This document shows, piece by piece, positions 38,301-49,930 of a stretch of 64,000 nucleotides of DNA. The stretch spans positions 12,916,501-12,980,500 of the forward strand of contig NW_025062476.1 in assembly GCF_000002995.4 (NCBI RefSeq), in the 5' to 3' direction. The notes below the pieces were generated by a model that saw only the letters and a program-made list of their open reading frames with translations, ran no database searches and was not told the origin of the DNA. Every line of letters starts with the position of its first letter. Positions within the stretch are counted from its first letter, which is position 1. Position numbers and translations under genes: made by a program. The DNA comes from Brugia malayi. Its lineage: Eukaryota > Nematoda > Chromadorea > Rhabditida > Onchocercidae.

Positions 38301-41300
38301 ATATTATTAAGATTAGATATTATGAATATTATTAAGATTAGATATTATGAATATTATTAAGATTAGATATTATGAATATTAGTAAGATTAGATATTAGAA
38401 AAAAAGATGCATCAAATTTATTAAAATTCCAGCATTAAAAAGGAATATTTAAGATTTTTTTTTTTTGAAAACAACAATCAATTAGTTTTACTTTTATTTT
38501 TAAGCAATTAATTAGTTAATTAATTAATTACTGTTTGTTAGGCGAATGTATGGTGACAAATTGGGAACCATGGTCATTATGTTCTGCAACCTGTGGTAAA
38601 GGTATTCGAATGCGTTCACGTGTTTATGTATTTCCAATAAAAGCGCAAATGTTCCGATGTCATCGTCAAACAATTGAAAGACAATTTTGCAATGCAGAAA
38701 TTAGCGAATGCCGCGGTTTGCAAAATTTTTGAAACTTTATTTTTCGTTGTTAATGGAAAGTTTAATTTGGAATTATCAGATTTTTTTTTTTTTTTTTAAA
38801 TTATTAGATATTTTGTTTTTTTTTTTTTTCTTTTTTCACTTTATACATTTTGCGCTTAATATTATTTAACAATGCTAAAAGTGAAATTTCAGATTCGGAT
38901 GCATTCAATTCGAAATGTTCTGTTAGTGGTTGGTCACCATGGACAGAATGTAGTGTCACATGTGGTTATGGGACAAGATCGAGATCAAGAATATTTAAAG
39001 AATCTGATTCAAATAATGACACTTGTCCAAATGTTGAACTTATTCGTAAAGATATCTGCATTGGTTAGTTAATTAATTAATTAATTAATTAGTTAATTAC
39101 TTCGGTAGTTATGTTTATTTTTATGTAACTTTTATTTTTTGTTTTTATTCTTTTCAGATATCAGCTAATTTTTTTCAAAAAAATATAAATTAACATAAAT
39201 TTATAAAAAATCATTACTTATAACTAGATGAAATTAGAAAAATCATCACTGATTTTTCTATCGATTTATTGATTTTATTGATTTTTTTAATTTTTGAATG
39301 AAACAGTAATCCATTAAATGTTACATTATAGATATTCTGAAATTAAAAATGTAAAAAAATGTGTAGAAAATTTCTAGTATTTCTATTAAAACATATATTT
39401 ATTAATTCATTTCGAAAATAAATTATTAAGTATAAAATTTTATCATTTGTAAGAATAAATAAAATTACTGAATAAAAAATAAAATGTAAGAATAAATAAA
39501 AAATAACATTTGATAAAAAAAATCATAAAATCTAATTATCGTTAATATATATCCGGATTGTTATCACACATTATAATTATCAGTTGTACAACCGGATTAT
39601 TATCAAACATTGTAATTACCAGTTGTATATCCGGATTATTATTACACATTATAATTATCAATTGTATATCCGGATATCATCACACACTATAATTATCAGT
39701 TGTATATCCGGATATCATCACACACTATAATTATCAGTTGTATATCCGGATATCATCACACACTATAATTATCAGTTGTATATCCAGTTGCATATCCGGA
39801 TATCATCACACACTATAATTATCAGTTGTATATCCGGATATCATCACACACTATAATTATCAGTTGTATATCCGGATATCATCACACACTATAATTATCA
39901 GTTGTATATCCGGATATCATCACACACTATAATTATCAGTTGTATATCCGGATATCATCACACACTATAATTATCAGTTGCATATCCGGATATCATCACA
40001 CACTATAATTATCAGTTGTATATCCGGATATCATCACACACTATAATTATCAGTTGTATATCCGGATATCATCACACACTATAATTATCAGTTGTATATC
40101 CGGATATCATCACACACTATAATTATCAGTTGTATATCCAGTTGCATATCCGGATATCATCACACACTATAATTATCAGTTGTATATCCGGATATCATCA
40201 CACACTATAATTATCAGTTGTATATCCGGATATCATCACACACTATAATTATCAGTTGTATATCCGGATATCATCACACACTATAATTATCAGTTGTATA
40301 TCCGGATATCATCACACACTATAATTATCAGTTGCATATCCGGATATCATCACACACTATAATTATCAGTTGTATATCCGGATATCATCACACACTATAA
40401 TTATCAGTTGTATATCCGGATATCATCACACACTATAATCATCAGTTGTATATCCGGATATCATCACACACTATAATTATCAGTTGCATATCCGGATATC
40501 ATCACACACTATAATTATCAGTTGTATATCCGGATATCATCACACACTATAATTATCAGTTGTATATCCGGATATCATCACACACTATAATTATCAGTTG
40601 TATATCCGGATATCATCACACACTATAATTATCAGTTGTATATCCGGATATCATCACACACTACAATTATCAGTTGTATATCCGGATATCATCACACACT
40701 ATAATTATCAGTTGTATATCCGGATATCATCACACACTACAATTATCAGTTGTATATCCGGATATCATCACACACTACAATTATCAGTTGTATATCCGGA
40801 TATCATCACACACTATAATTATCAGTTGTATATCCGGATATCATCACACATTATAATTATCAGTTGCATATCCAGATCATTATCATATATCTAACTGATT
40901 GAAAAAAAAAGTTTTTTTTTGATAGTAATGATTTCGATGATGATAATATTGATAATGATAATTGGTATTTATGAAGTGTGAAATATTTTACATTTTTCAG
41001 GTGATAATGGGGATGATTGTAGTGTAACACCGGATCCACTTTGTCGTGCAACATCATGGAGTGAATGGTCACCATGTAGTGCGTCATGTGATGACGGAGT
41101 TCACGTTCGAACACGTCTACTCTTTTACGCTGAACATGAAGAGCGTTGTGCTAATGTTAATTTACTTGAAAAAGAAAATTGTCAATTACAAACTTGTCGA
41201 CGTTTACTAAGCGTTCATTCAAAAGGTTTCATGTTTTTAAATTAAAATATACTAAATTTTCTTTTCTTTTTTTTCAAACAAAATTTTTTTCTTCAATTAT

Positions 41301-43540
41301 AATTCAAAATATTTTGATTACAAAAAATTTACAATAAAACAAATACGACTCAATTATAAAATCTCTCGTTAATTTCTTTTTGCTATTTCTAATTTAATGA
41401 AAATATGAAATTTCATTCATTTTTTTTTTTTTTTAATTTTTTATATTTATATTTTATTTTTGAAATATTATAATTAATTTTAACTATTCGTAAAGTATAT
41501 GTTTGAAGAGAATTACTAACAAATCATTATAATAATTAAAATTATTTAATAATTTTAAATATAATTCTGTTTAGAAATATGTATGGAAGAGAAACAAGAA
41601 GGACAATGCGCTGGGACATTTCCGCGTTATTGGTATAATTCAAAATTAAAACGCTGTGAACGATTTATCTATACCGGTTGCAAAGGTAATCGAAATCAAT
41701 TTGAAACTGAAAATGAATGTAAACGAATGTGTTTGGAGTATTATGCAAATCCAATTGGTGAAGTTGGTTGGTTTTGTTTACATTAATTTATTTTAAAATT
41801 TCATTTACTATTTTTTTTTCTTATTTTTAAAATTTCTTTACATTCATTTTTTTTTTTTTTTTTTACATTCTAAATGTTTAAATTTTAATTGAAATGAATG
41901 AATATAATTAAAAACAAAATCACTTAATAATTGATAAAATAAATGAACAATATTTTACTCATTTACTTATAATATTTACTTATATTTTACTTATTTACTT
42001 GTAATATTTACCTATATTTTACTTATTTACTTATGTAGTAATATTTCATTTATTTGCTTATAATATTTTATTTACTTATTTAACATATTGAAAATGTATA
42101 TGTAATGAGAAAAAAAAAAAGTAATCAAAATATTTAGAATTGATACTAATCGTAATAATATTAAGTACCTGGTCACCAATTAGTCAACGAATTTGGTGTT
42201 GATCAGGTAAACGATGGTGGTCCACCGGTTGATTGTGTTATCTCAGAATGGACACCATGGGGTAATTGTTCAGCTACCTGTGGCTCAGGTAAACGACAAC
42301 GTTCACGACAAATTGAAGTTCGTACTTCCGTTTTTTTTTTTTTTTTTTTTGTTTTTTTTCTGCAAAAACAAAATGATCAACTTAAATTATTTTTAAATTA
42401 TTATTAAATTATAAATTTATTAATAAAAACTAAATTATTATTAAATTATATTATTATATATAGAAGTTTATTTAAATTTGACTTGGTCATTAATTATTTA
42501 ACTTTTTAATACAATACAGAATGATATAAACTAAAAAAAAAAATAAATTTAAGTTTAGTTTAATTTAATTTAATTTAGTCCATACATTATATCGTAGAAT
42601 ATTTGGCTTAACTTTATCATTAATTATTTAACTGTTTAATGCATTATGGAATGATATAAACTGATTTGAAATAAATTATTTTAAGCTTAAAATAAATTAA
42701 ATTAAATTTAACTTAAAATAATTCATACTTTATTAATTTAGGTATTTCCACGTAACGGTGGACGTTCATGTCCTGAACATATGGTGCAAGAATTACGTTG
42801 TGAATTAAGACCATGTGGTAAAGTTGTTTTTATTTTTCTATTTTTTTTTTTTTAATATTTATTTAATATTAAATTTCTTTTTTTTTCCTCTTTCATAATT
42901 ATGAGCATTTAATTAATTATACATATTTGTTTTTTTTTTTCTAATTCGTTGAATTTTTAAATCTTATTTTTAATTCAGTTTTATTCGTTTTCTTTAAATT
43001 TTATTTACCTTTTTTTTTTTTTTCAATTTACTTGAATTTTTTAATTTAATTAAAAAAAAAAAAAAACTTTCTTTCTTAAAAATTTATAATTTTAAATTAT
43101 TTTTCACTTTTTGTTTAATTTTCTTTTTTTGAGTTTTTTGCTTTTGATTCTGTCATTGAAAGTGTTTTTTTGCTGAGATAAAGTTTAGGAATACAATATG
43201 GATTAATTCGTTTTTTTTTTTTTTTTTTTTTTTTCTTTTTCTTTGATTAATTAAATTTATATTTTTAAAATTTTTGATTCACTTCTTTTTTAAATTTCTT
43301 AAATTTAACTTTTTTTTTTAATTGATTAATTATGATTTAAAAATTATTATTATTTTAGCAATTCAAAATTGTCATGTTAAACCATGGTCAATGTGGTCAC
43401 CATGCTCGGTGACATGTGGCGATGGTAAACAAATACGTCGACGACGTATTATTAGACCACATCGTTACATTGATGATGAAGAAAATTCACCGTGTAATGC
43501 ACCAGAAAAACAATTTCGTCAATGTCATATAAAATGTTAA
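32748..43540 (+). CDS. spon-1: F-spondin (Reeler, Spondin_N, five TSRs, one Kunitz)
   Basis: 806 aa secreted matrix protein. In C. elegans SPON-1 (similar length) acts at basement membranes in muscle attachment and axon positioning. Exons: 32748-32940, 33733-33833, 34260-34476, 34906-35034, 35478-35629, 36317-36405, 36731-36896, 37313-37541, 38542-38715, 38893-39063, 41001-41225, 41575-41757, 42184-42317, 42742-42817, 43359-43540 (2421 nt, phases agree). Order: signal peptide (about 1-18), Reeler domain from Cys21 to about 170, Spondin_N about 171-349 (CCACDEAKYDLEFIGLWS, DTHPKDYPS), an acidic linker to about 425, TSR1-3 (WEPWSLCSATCG, WSPWTECSVTCG, WSEWSPCSASCD), Kunitz 618-668, TSR4 (WTPWGNCSATCG) and TSR5 (WSMWSPCSVTCG). 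The protein stops at ..HIKC at the end of TSR5. Exon 8 ends with a GTTAGT donor; reading through gives an immediate TAG and would yield a Reeler-Spondin form without TSRs. Introns 5, 8 and 10 hold repeats described separately. Confidence 0.93.
33000..33725 (+). repeat. Degenerate repeats filling intron 1 of spon-1
   Basis: Three to four decayed copies of a unit of roughly 160-200 bp containing TATTTAATAATTAATAATTA and GAGTTTGAAATGTTAAATTAA, each with a poly-T run. They are non-coding and no exon edge is captured. Confidence 0.5.
35590..35885 (+). repeat. Duplication of the spon-1 exon 5 donor and exon edge
   Basis: The last 35-40 nt of exon 5 (ending GGAAATGAAAGCAAAT), the donor GTATGTTATTT and about 75 nt of intron are copied 183 bp downstream. 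There the text reads AGAAATGAAAGCAAAT followed by GTATGTTATTT, with the decoy exon edge ending at 35812. The copy is somewhat diverged (AGAGAGCAAG for GGGAGAACAG), so it is older than the donor duplication in the peroxidase gene. The first donor gives the phase required by exon 6. Confidence 0.85.
37964..38396 (+). repeat. 25-bp minisatellite in spon-1 intron 8
   Basis: About 17 head-to-tail copies of a 25-bp unit containing AAGATTAGATATTATGAAT. Copies vary only by ATTATTAAG/ATTAGTAAG and one partial unit near 38110, so the array is young and nearly homogeneous. It sits about 150 bp before the exon 9 acceptor. Confidence 0.92.
39545..40875 (+). repeat. 38-bp minisatellite with palindromic core, spon-1 intron 10
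   Basis: About 35 head-to-tail copies of a 38-bp unit made of ATATCCGGATATCATCACAC followed by ACTATAATTATCAGTTGT. The core ATATCCGGATAT is a perfect 12-bp palindrome. The 5' end (39545-39665) carries decayed units and the rest is almost uniform. A 12-bp insertion (TATCCAGTTGCA) recurs 354 bp apart, near 39781 and 40135, showing higher-order amplification of nine units plus 12 bp. Because 38 is not a multiple of three and the unit lacks stops in several frames, chance ORFs arise here; they are not genes. Confidence 0.95.
41575..41757 (+). other. spon-1: Kunitz/BPTI domain of F-spondin
   Basis: A single exon encodes a complete Kunitz domain. The six Cys (618, 627, 643, 651, 664, 668) have the classical 8-15-7-12-3 spacing, with RYWYN, FIYTGCKGN and the closing ECKRMC. 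The P1 residue after the second Cys is Ala628, not Lys/Arg. If it inhibits a protease at all, an elastase-like target fits better than trypsin. A pure adhesion role is equally possible. Confidence 0.85.
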
Positions 43541-44178
43541 TTTTAATTATAAAAAAAAAAAATTATACATATATATTCCATATCATTAATTACTATTCAC
43601 TTTTGTTTAATTTAATTTTATACTTTCAAAAAAAAAAAAATTTTTTTTTTTTGCTTCAATTATATTTTATTAAATTAATAAAATTATTTGTAATTTCTTT
43701 TATTAATCAATTAGTACAGCAAAGCAAGAAAAAACAAGAAATAAATACAAAAAAGAATTTAAAAATTCATACATTACAACTATTTATTGTTTATATTTAT
43801 TTTCAAAAAAATATAAAATATCGAGAAAAGGAATTATTTTTTCTCATAAAAGAAAAAAATTTTATGCAAATTTTAAGCTTTTATTTTCACTCATAGATTT
43901 AAATAACTATTTTTCTTTTTAAAAAAAAAAAAAAACGATTAATAATTTTTTTTTTTTTTTTGAAAAGATTAATTTCCTCAAAAATACATATTAATTATAA
44001 TGTATTTCAAAAATATATTAATTATAATATATTTTAATGATTGTCGTAAATTTGTACAATTGCTGAAACAAAAGAATTCGAACAAATTAATTCAAAAATA
44101 TAAGAAACACCAATATATATGTAAATATTATAATTAAATCAAATAATTAATTAATCAAATAATCATAATTCGATTGAT
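43541..44178. other. Convergent intergenic region, spon-1 / LPP
   Basis: A short 640-bp gap between the stops of two convergent genes. It holds their 3' UTRs and poly-A/poly-T runs. The 124-codon open frame 43522-43896 is low-complexity Lys/Phe/Ile text overlapping the spon-1 stop and is not credible. Confidence 0.6.
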
Positions 44179-44415
44179 TCAACTCGAACAACGTTTCGTT
44201 GTCTTATGAGTTCTCATAGCTTCATCAAATGTTATTAATGGAAGTCGAACTTTTTGCATTTCCATTTCATTTTTCTTTATTCGATCAATTTGTATCTTTA
44301 ATCCTGATATATATTTAGCCTGAAATTATTGAATAAAATTAACATAAAATTATCAAATAAAAATAATTTTCCTTTCTTTTTTTTTTTGCTTACATTCATT
44401 TATTTTATTTCATTC

Positions 44416-44458
<43 letters not shown>

Positions 44459-44517
44459 TATTATTATTACTTCGCCTGGAATAATTTCAGTAAGGGAATG
44501 TACCATGTATTATTTCA

Positions 44518-44565
<48 letters not shown>

Positions 44566-46247
44566 GCCCAGAAATTTATATTGAATAAGAGTGATTTTTT
44601 AATTGAAGTTTATTATTCCATTTCATATTATGTTTTCGATAAATAATAATAATAATAATTTTTTTTAATATATTATTATCCTCACCATTTTATATTATTT
44701 TCTAATAAATTATACTTTTTAATTAAAAATTTGAAATAATTTTTAATTTTAAATAATTTTAATTGAAATATTTATTCGAAATATATTTCCTCCATTTTCT
44801 TTCTTTTTCTTTGACAAATTAAAATTAATTTAAAACGAAAAACAAACAAACAAACAAACCGTAATATAACCAATTAATGCACCAACAATATAACCCACAA
44901 CTACATCATGCAAATGATGCATACCATCAATAATTCGTGTATAGCCAGTATATAAGGCCAGGCCAAGCGCAAATAGTTGTATTATTGGCTTTATAATAAT
45001 AACTAAGTCATCGCCATGCGGAATTCGTGATTGCATATATACCTAATCATTATCAGTGATAAATTTTTTTTATTAATGGATTAAAAAAAAAAAATTTATG
45101 TGGAATTCGTGATTGCATATATACCTAATCATTATCAGTGATAAATTTTTTTTATTAATGGATTAAAAAAAAAAATTTATGTGGAATTCGTGATTGCATA
45201 TATACCTAATCATTATCAGTGATAAATTTTTTTATTAATGGATTAAAAAAAAAAAATTTATGTGGAATTCGTGATTGCATATATACCTAATCATTATCAG
45301 TGATAAATTTTTTTTATTAATGGATTAAAAAAAAAAAATTTATGTGGAATTCGTGATTGCATATATACCTAATCATTATCAGTGATAAATTTTTTTTATT
45401 AATGGAATAAAAAAAAAAAAAAAATTATGTGGAATTCGTGATTGCACATAAACTTAATTATTATTTTGTAATTATTACAATCTAATTATTATCATTATCA
45501 GTGACAATTTTTTTTTTTTTTTTTTTTTACTAATAGATTTAAAAAATAAATAAATAAATCAAAAAAGACATTTTGAAAAGTATTTAAATGCAAAATATTA
45601 AACAAATTAATATAAATGATAATTTTCCTTTTTGAATAATTACTAATAATTAATAATATATTAAAAAAAAGTATGTTTTTCTTTTATCAAATTAAAAATA
45701 TTACAAATAAAATATTTGAATCAAAAAAAAAAAAAAAAAAAGAAACTGATTTCAAAATATTATTTTATTAAAAATAAAAATTATACTTGTAAAAAAGTAC
45801 CATAAAGAAAACTGCTGCTGTCATTGCTAATGATGCATGTCCACTAAAAAATGACAGTCGTGCTTCTTTGACAGTTTGATTATAATTATTGCCAAGACAT
45901 TTATAATTTACAATATAGGTATTATTATGACAATAAACATTATCATATGATGGATTACATATATCCAAAAATATTGGTCTTAATTCACCAACAATAAATT
46001 TTGTTGGAATTGCAAGCAAAAGTGTCAGAAGTACGCCAAGTAAATTATATGCTGCAAAATAAATAAATAAAAATTAATTTATATTAATTAAAATTATTTT
46101 AGTTTAACAAAAAAGAAATGTGCATATATGCATAAAAAGTATTAAATAATTAGAAAAAAAAAAATTATTATTTTAACAAATATTTCATCGTATTATTATA
46201 ATTTAATAGGTGAAAAGAAAAAAAAAAAAGATATTTGCTCTATTAGC

Positions 46248-46283
<36 letters not shown>

Positions 46284-47128
46284 AGCTAAAAACAATTTAT
46301 TAATTTGAAAATATTTTAAATTACATTCGTTTGAGAAAAAAAAAAAGAAAAAAAAAAACACAGCAAAAATTGTAAGGGAAGGAAAAAAATTAAATATTAA
46401 CCATGATATTTGAAACAATTCACCAATATTTGATTGAATTTAAAACCTCGCCAGCTATATGATTCTTTATAATATTTTGAACGATATAATTCGGTAATTA
46501 AAGTCTGAAATTTATTTAAAAAATTTTTATTTAATTATTTTTATTGTTATCATTGCTGTTTATTACTGTTTATTCTTACTATCATTATCACTCAGTTACT
46601 ATTTAATATTATTATTATTATTATTATCATTATCGCTATCATTATCATTGTAATTATCGTCAAAATTATTATCATTAATTATTAGTAATATTATTATCAC
46701 TAGTTATATTATTACAATTAATATATTACTATTTGCATACGAGTAATATTATTACAAATAATATTACTATTTGCAATTATTTGTATGTTGTTATTATTAA
46801 TTATTATGATTATTATTATTATGTATTATTATTATCACTATTATGTATTACTATTAAATATTATTATTAAGATTATTAAATATCATTATTATTAGTGTTA
46901 TTATTATTATCATTATTATATATTATTATTATCATTATCATATATTATTATTATCACTACTATATACTATTATTATTATTAGGTATTATTATTACGATTA
47001 TTAAATATCGTTATTATCATTATTATACTATCATTATTATATATTATTATTATCATTACTATATGTTATTACTATTAAATATTATTATGATTATTATATA
47101 TCATTATTGTATTATTATCATTATTATA

Positions 47129-47173
<45 letters not shown>

Positions 47174-48445
47174 TATTCTTGTTGCAAAGAGAAAGTTACT
47201 GAATACAATTACATCACATTAATGAAATATTTTTCATAATTGCTAAAAGCAATAAAAACTTTTCTTCTTTCCCAACATTTTTCACTTTTTTCATTCCCAA
47301 ACTATTTCTCAGACAATTTTTACTGAGAAAGATCAAAAAATATTTCTAAAGTAAATGAAAAATGAAAAGTGAAAATTATAATTTGCACCTGATTATATCA
47401 ATTTGATGAAATATTGTTCGTATAAAACATAAAAAAAAAAAAATAATTAATAAACTTTATCAAAATAAAAAAAAAAAAAAAAAAAAACGAAATATAAAGA
47501 TTTTAAATTAAAATATCAATTGAGAAAAATTTATCTAAGCAACAAAAAAAAAAGGAAGAAATAATAAAATATTTGTTGATAATATCTACTATGAATAAAT
47601 TTATTTCAAACAAAATATAATATAATTATTGTAAATATAATGGTACATATAAAATAAAATAAGATTTAATTAATTTCCATATTACCTATTTACTCAGCGA
47701 TTTATTAATTTCAAAAAAAAAAAAAAAAGAATTATATAAATACTCCAGCAAGCGGAAGAAAGAATATCGATGTAAAAAGCATCGATGTTGGTATGGTACT
47801 TGATTTATAAGGTAGTTGAATTGTTAAATCATTACAATAGAATCCACGATGATATGGTTCTAAATATAGATTGGGAAGAGTTTCCAATGATATACCTTAA
47901 ATATATTTAAAATTTTAATTTTTATCTTTTCTTAAACAATCGCTAAAATTATTATTAACGTCCTTTATTAACTGTTGTAGAAAGTAATAACAATAATAAT
48001 AGTGGTAATAGTAATAATAATAATAATAACAATAATAATAATAATAATACTTAAATTAATTTTAATTTTGGTTGTTTAAAAAAAAAAAAAAAAACAAATG
48101 AAATACCAATAATTGTTCCAATGAGTACATTAATAACGAATGGTTCAAGTGTAACTTTCTTCTGTACCAAACATTTATTTGTTTCTTGCACTGATTCCTG
48201 CAACAAATATAATATCAAAAATTTTTAACACACAAAATTTGACAATTTAAATTTTAATTAATATTAAAAGAAAGAAAACAAAAAAAGAATGGAAAAGATT
48301 TTTTTTTTTTGGTAAGAAATTGAAAATATTTTTACATACTGTTTATCATTTCACTTTTTAAACAGAAAAATAAAAAATAAATAAATAATAAGAAAAAAAT
48401 TAATACAAGAAAAAGAGCTTTCAAATTATTAATAATTATTATTGC

Positions 48446-48484
<39 letters not shown>

Positions 48485-48679
48485 TAGTATTATTATTACT
48501 ATCACTATTATTATTATCATTATCATTTATTATTACTATTGTTATCATTTATTATTATTATTATTGCTATTACTATTATCATTATCATTTATTATTATTA
48601 ATTATTGAATTTTAGGAATCGAAAAACGTTATACATATAATAATATATTTGAAAAAAAAAACAAGAATTAACATACCAT
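44179..48679 (-). CDS. Lipid phosphate phosphatase, PAP2 family (LPP copy 1)
   Basis: 307 aa integral membrane phosphatase that removes phosphate from lipid phosphates such as phosphatidate or lysophosphatidate on the extracellular or luminal face. Exons in order of transcription: 48679-48677, 48197-48107, 47895-47744, 46504-46402, 46051-45801, 45042-44860, 44319-44179 (924 nt, phases agree, stop TGA). PAP2 motifs: C1 KFIVGELRP (134-142), C2 SGH (186-188), C3 TRIIDGMHHLHD (235-246) with Arg236, His242 and Asp246. The usual first Ser of C3 is Thr. About six hydrophobic segments; the EPYHRGFYCND loop is typical of LPPs. NNT (159-161) and NQT (174-176) are possible glycosylation sites in the luminal loop. 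The first exon contributes only the ATG; no other Met precedes TM1 in frame. The exon 5 donor is ATG|GTACTT, chosen because it aligns exactly with LPP copy 2. Confidence 0.85.
44412..44562. repeat. ATT trinucleotide microsatellites (LPP copy 1 intron)
   Basis: Two (ATT)n tracts, near 44417-44470 and 44518-44562, in the last intron. Similar tracts recur in this gene's introns and 5' flank. Confidence 0.9.
45018..45455 (-). repeat. Array of LPP exon 6 acceptor copies (decoy 3' splice sites)
   Basis: Units of 80-85 bp, marked by GAATTCGTGATTGCATATAT at 45021 (real exon), 45104, 45184, 45265 and 45347, with a decayed copy at 45432. Each contains, on the minus strand, the acceptor TGATTAG and the first 23 nt of exon 6 (GTATATATGCAATCACGAAT, then TCC). 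The real exon goes on as GCATGGCG; the copies read ACATAAA and run into a poly-T tract and stops. Four intact decoy acceptors and one damaged one therefore precede the true site. Confidence 0.9.
46600..47170. repeat. Long imperfect ATT/ATC microsatellite, LPP copy 1 intron
   Basis: About 570 bp of interrupted (ATT)n with ATC, ACT and TAT variants inside intron 3. It makes Ile/Tyr-rich chance ORFs on the + strand. Confidence 0.9.
48425..48600. repeat. ATT/ATC microsatellite, first intron of LPP copy 1
   Basis: Interrupted (ATT)n between the single-codon first exon (48677-48679) and the exon starting at 48197. Low complexity only. Confidence 0.85.
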
Positions 48680-48697
48680 TATTGAATTAATTTCACT
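48677..48697 (-). promoter_or_regulatory. Likely trans-splice acceptor and one-codon coding exon of LPP copy 1
   Basis: On the minus strand CATTTCAG is followed by 16 nt, then ATG, then at once the donor GTATGTTAATT. The coding part of the first exon is just ATG, and the next exon continues GAA TCA GTG in frame. TTTCAG upstream fits addition of a spliced leader with a 16-nt 5' UTR. Confidence 0.6.
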
Positions 48698-49864
48698 GAA
48701 ATGATTGAAGTTCAAATTTAATTAAGTTTACCTCCAATAACCTTCAAAATTTAAAAATGAATTATTACTAAATTATTCGAAAAAAAAAAAAAAATTTTGC
48801 TTACGAAAAAAAAAATAGAAATAAAATCAATAATGAAATATTAAAAAAAAAGAAAAGGAAACAGTAATAAATTGCTAGATGAACAATTATTTTATCGATC
48901 TGAATCATTGTTTGTTAAAAAAATAAAATAAAATAAAATAAAATCGATAATAAATATTATTGGCAATTTTTTTAAATTCAAATCTAAAGGTCAAAAGGTC
49001 AAAAAGTCGCAAGAAAAGAAATGGAAGAATCGATCAGCTAATTACGACGAATGGACCGACCGATTGGAGTGGAAGAATATACGGCACACATTGATCGATG
49101 ACCTTTTGTTGTTCTTAATTTTTGTTTATTTCTTTGTCACTTAAACTTTTCATTTGCTTTCTTTCTTTCTGCACTAACACTAGTTATGTAAGATTATTAT
49201 TAATTTTTAATAAATTCATTTAATTTTTTTTTTTAAATTTTTTCTTTTTTTTTGCAATAAATTAATTTAATAATTTAGAATTAATTATTGAAAAATACAT
49301 ATAAAAGTTTAAAATTTTTTTAAAATGATAATTTTATTGAATGAAATGTGCAATAAAATTTGGAATTAATATTGGAATGAAATAAATAAAATTTAATTTA
49401 GAATGAAATAAATAAATTTTAGAATGAAATAAATAAATTTCTGAGAATTATTGCTTTTCCTAGAAGATATCAGATTGTTTACTTTTATACTTTATGAATG
49501 CAGTTCTTTTCAATATTTAAACCAATTAATAAATTATAATTTAAATGTAATTAGCAAAAAAAAAAAACAATAAATTCATTTTTAAAAAGTGTAGTTTTCT
49601 TTTTTTTTTTTAGTTTAATTAATCACAAAAAGTTAGTTTATGGCAAAATTTCAAAATGGTGAAGTCATAATTAATTATGAATGCATTGTATTGTGAAAAA
49701 AAAAAAAAAAAAAAGCATATAAAATGTTTTGTTATAAAAATTATGGTTTGAAGTAATTTGTGAAAATTTCATGCTAAACTTTTTTTTTTTCTTAAAAAGA
49801 AAAAATTATTAAAACAAATATCTTTAAATTTACTTGCTTATCATTAAAATAAATCATTTAATAA

Positions 49865-49894
49865 CAATAATAATAATAGTAGTAATAAAATAAC

Positions 49895-49928
<34 letters not shown>

Positions 49929-49930
49929 TA
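49865..49930. repeat. TAA/TTA microsatellite upstream of LPP copy 1
   Basis: A pure (ATA)n-type tract after a few interrupted units, giving poly-Leu/Tyr chance ORFs on the minus strand. Confidence 0.85.

Noticed and set aside
39545..40875. Regular 38-bp repeats resembling a CRISPR array
   Set aside because: Units abut head to tail with no unique spacers, lie in an intron of a eukaryotic gene and show higher-order periodicity. This is a minisatellite.
40598..40894. 98-codon open frame with repeating MYIRISSHT-like text
   Set aside because: It arises purely from the 38-bp satellite read through all three frames every 114 bp. It has no start context, splice sites or similarity to a protein family.
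45784..45800. Alternative donor AA|GTATAA for LPP copy 1 exon 5
   Set aside because: It leaves phase 2 while the next exon needs phase 0. ATG|GTACTT gives the right phase and exact alignment with copy 2 (12 residues after SGH).
46895..47239. 114-codon Ile/Tyr-rich open frame
   Set aside because: It is a translation of an interrupted ATT microsatellite inside an intron of the gene on the other strand.
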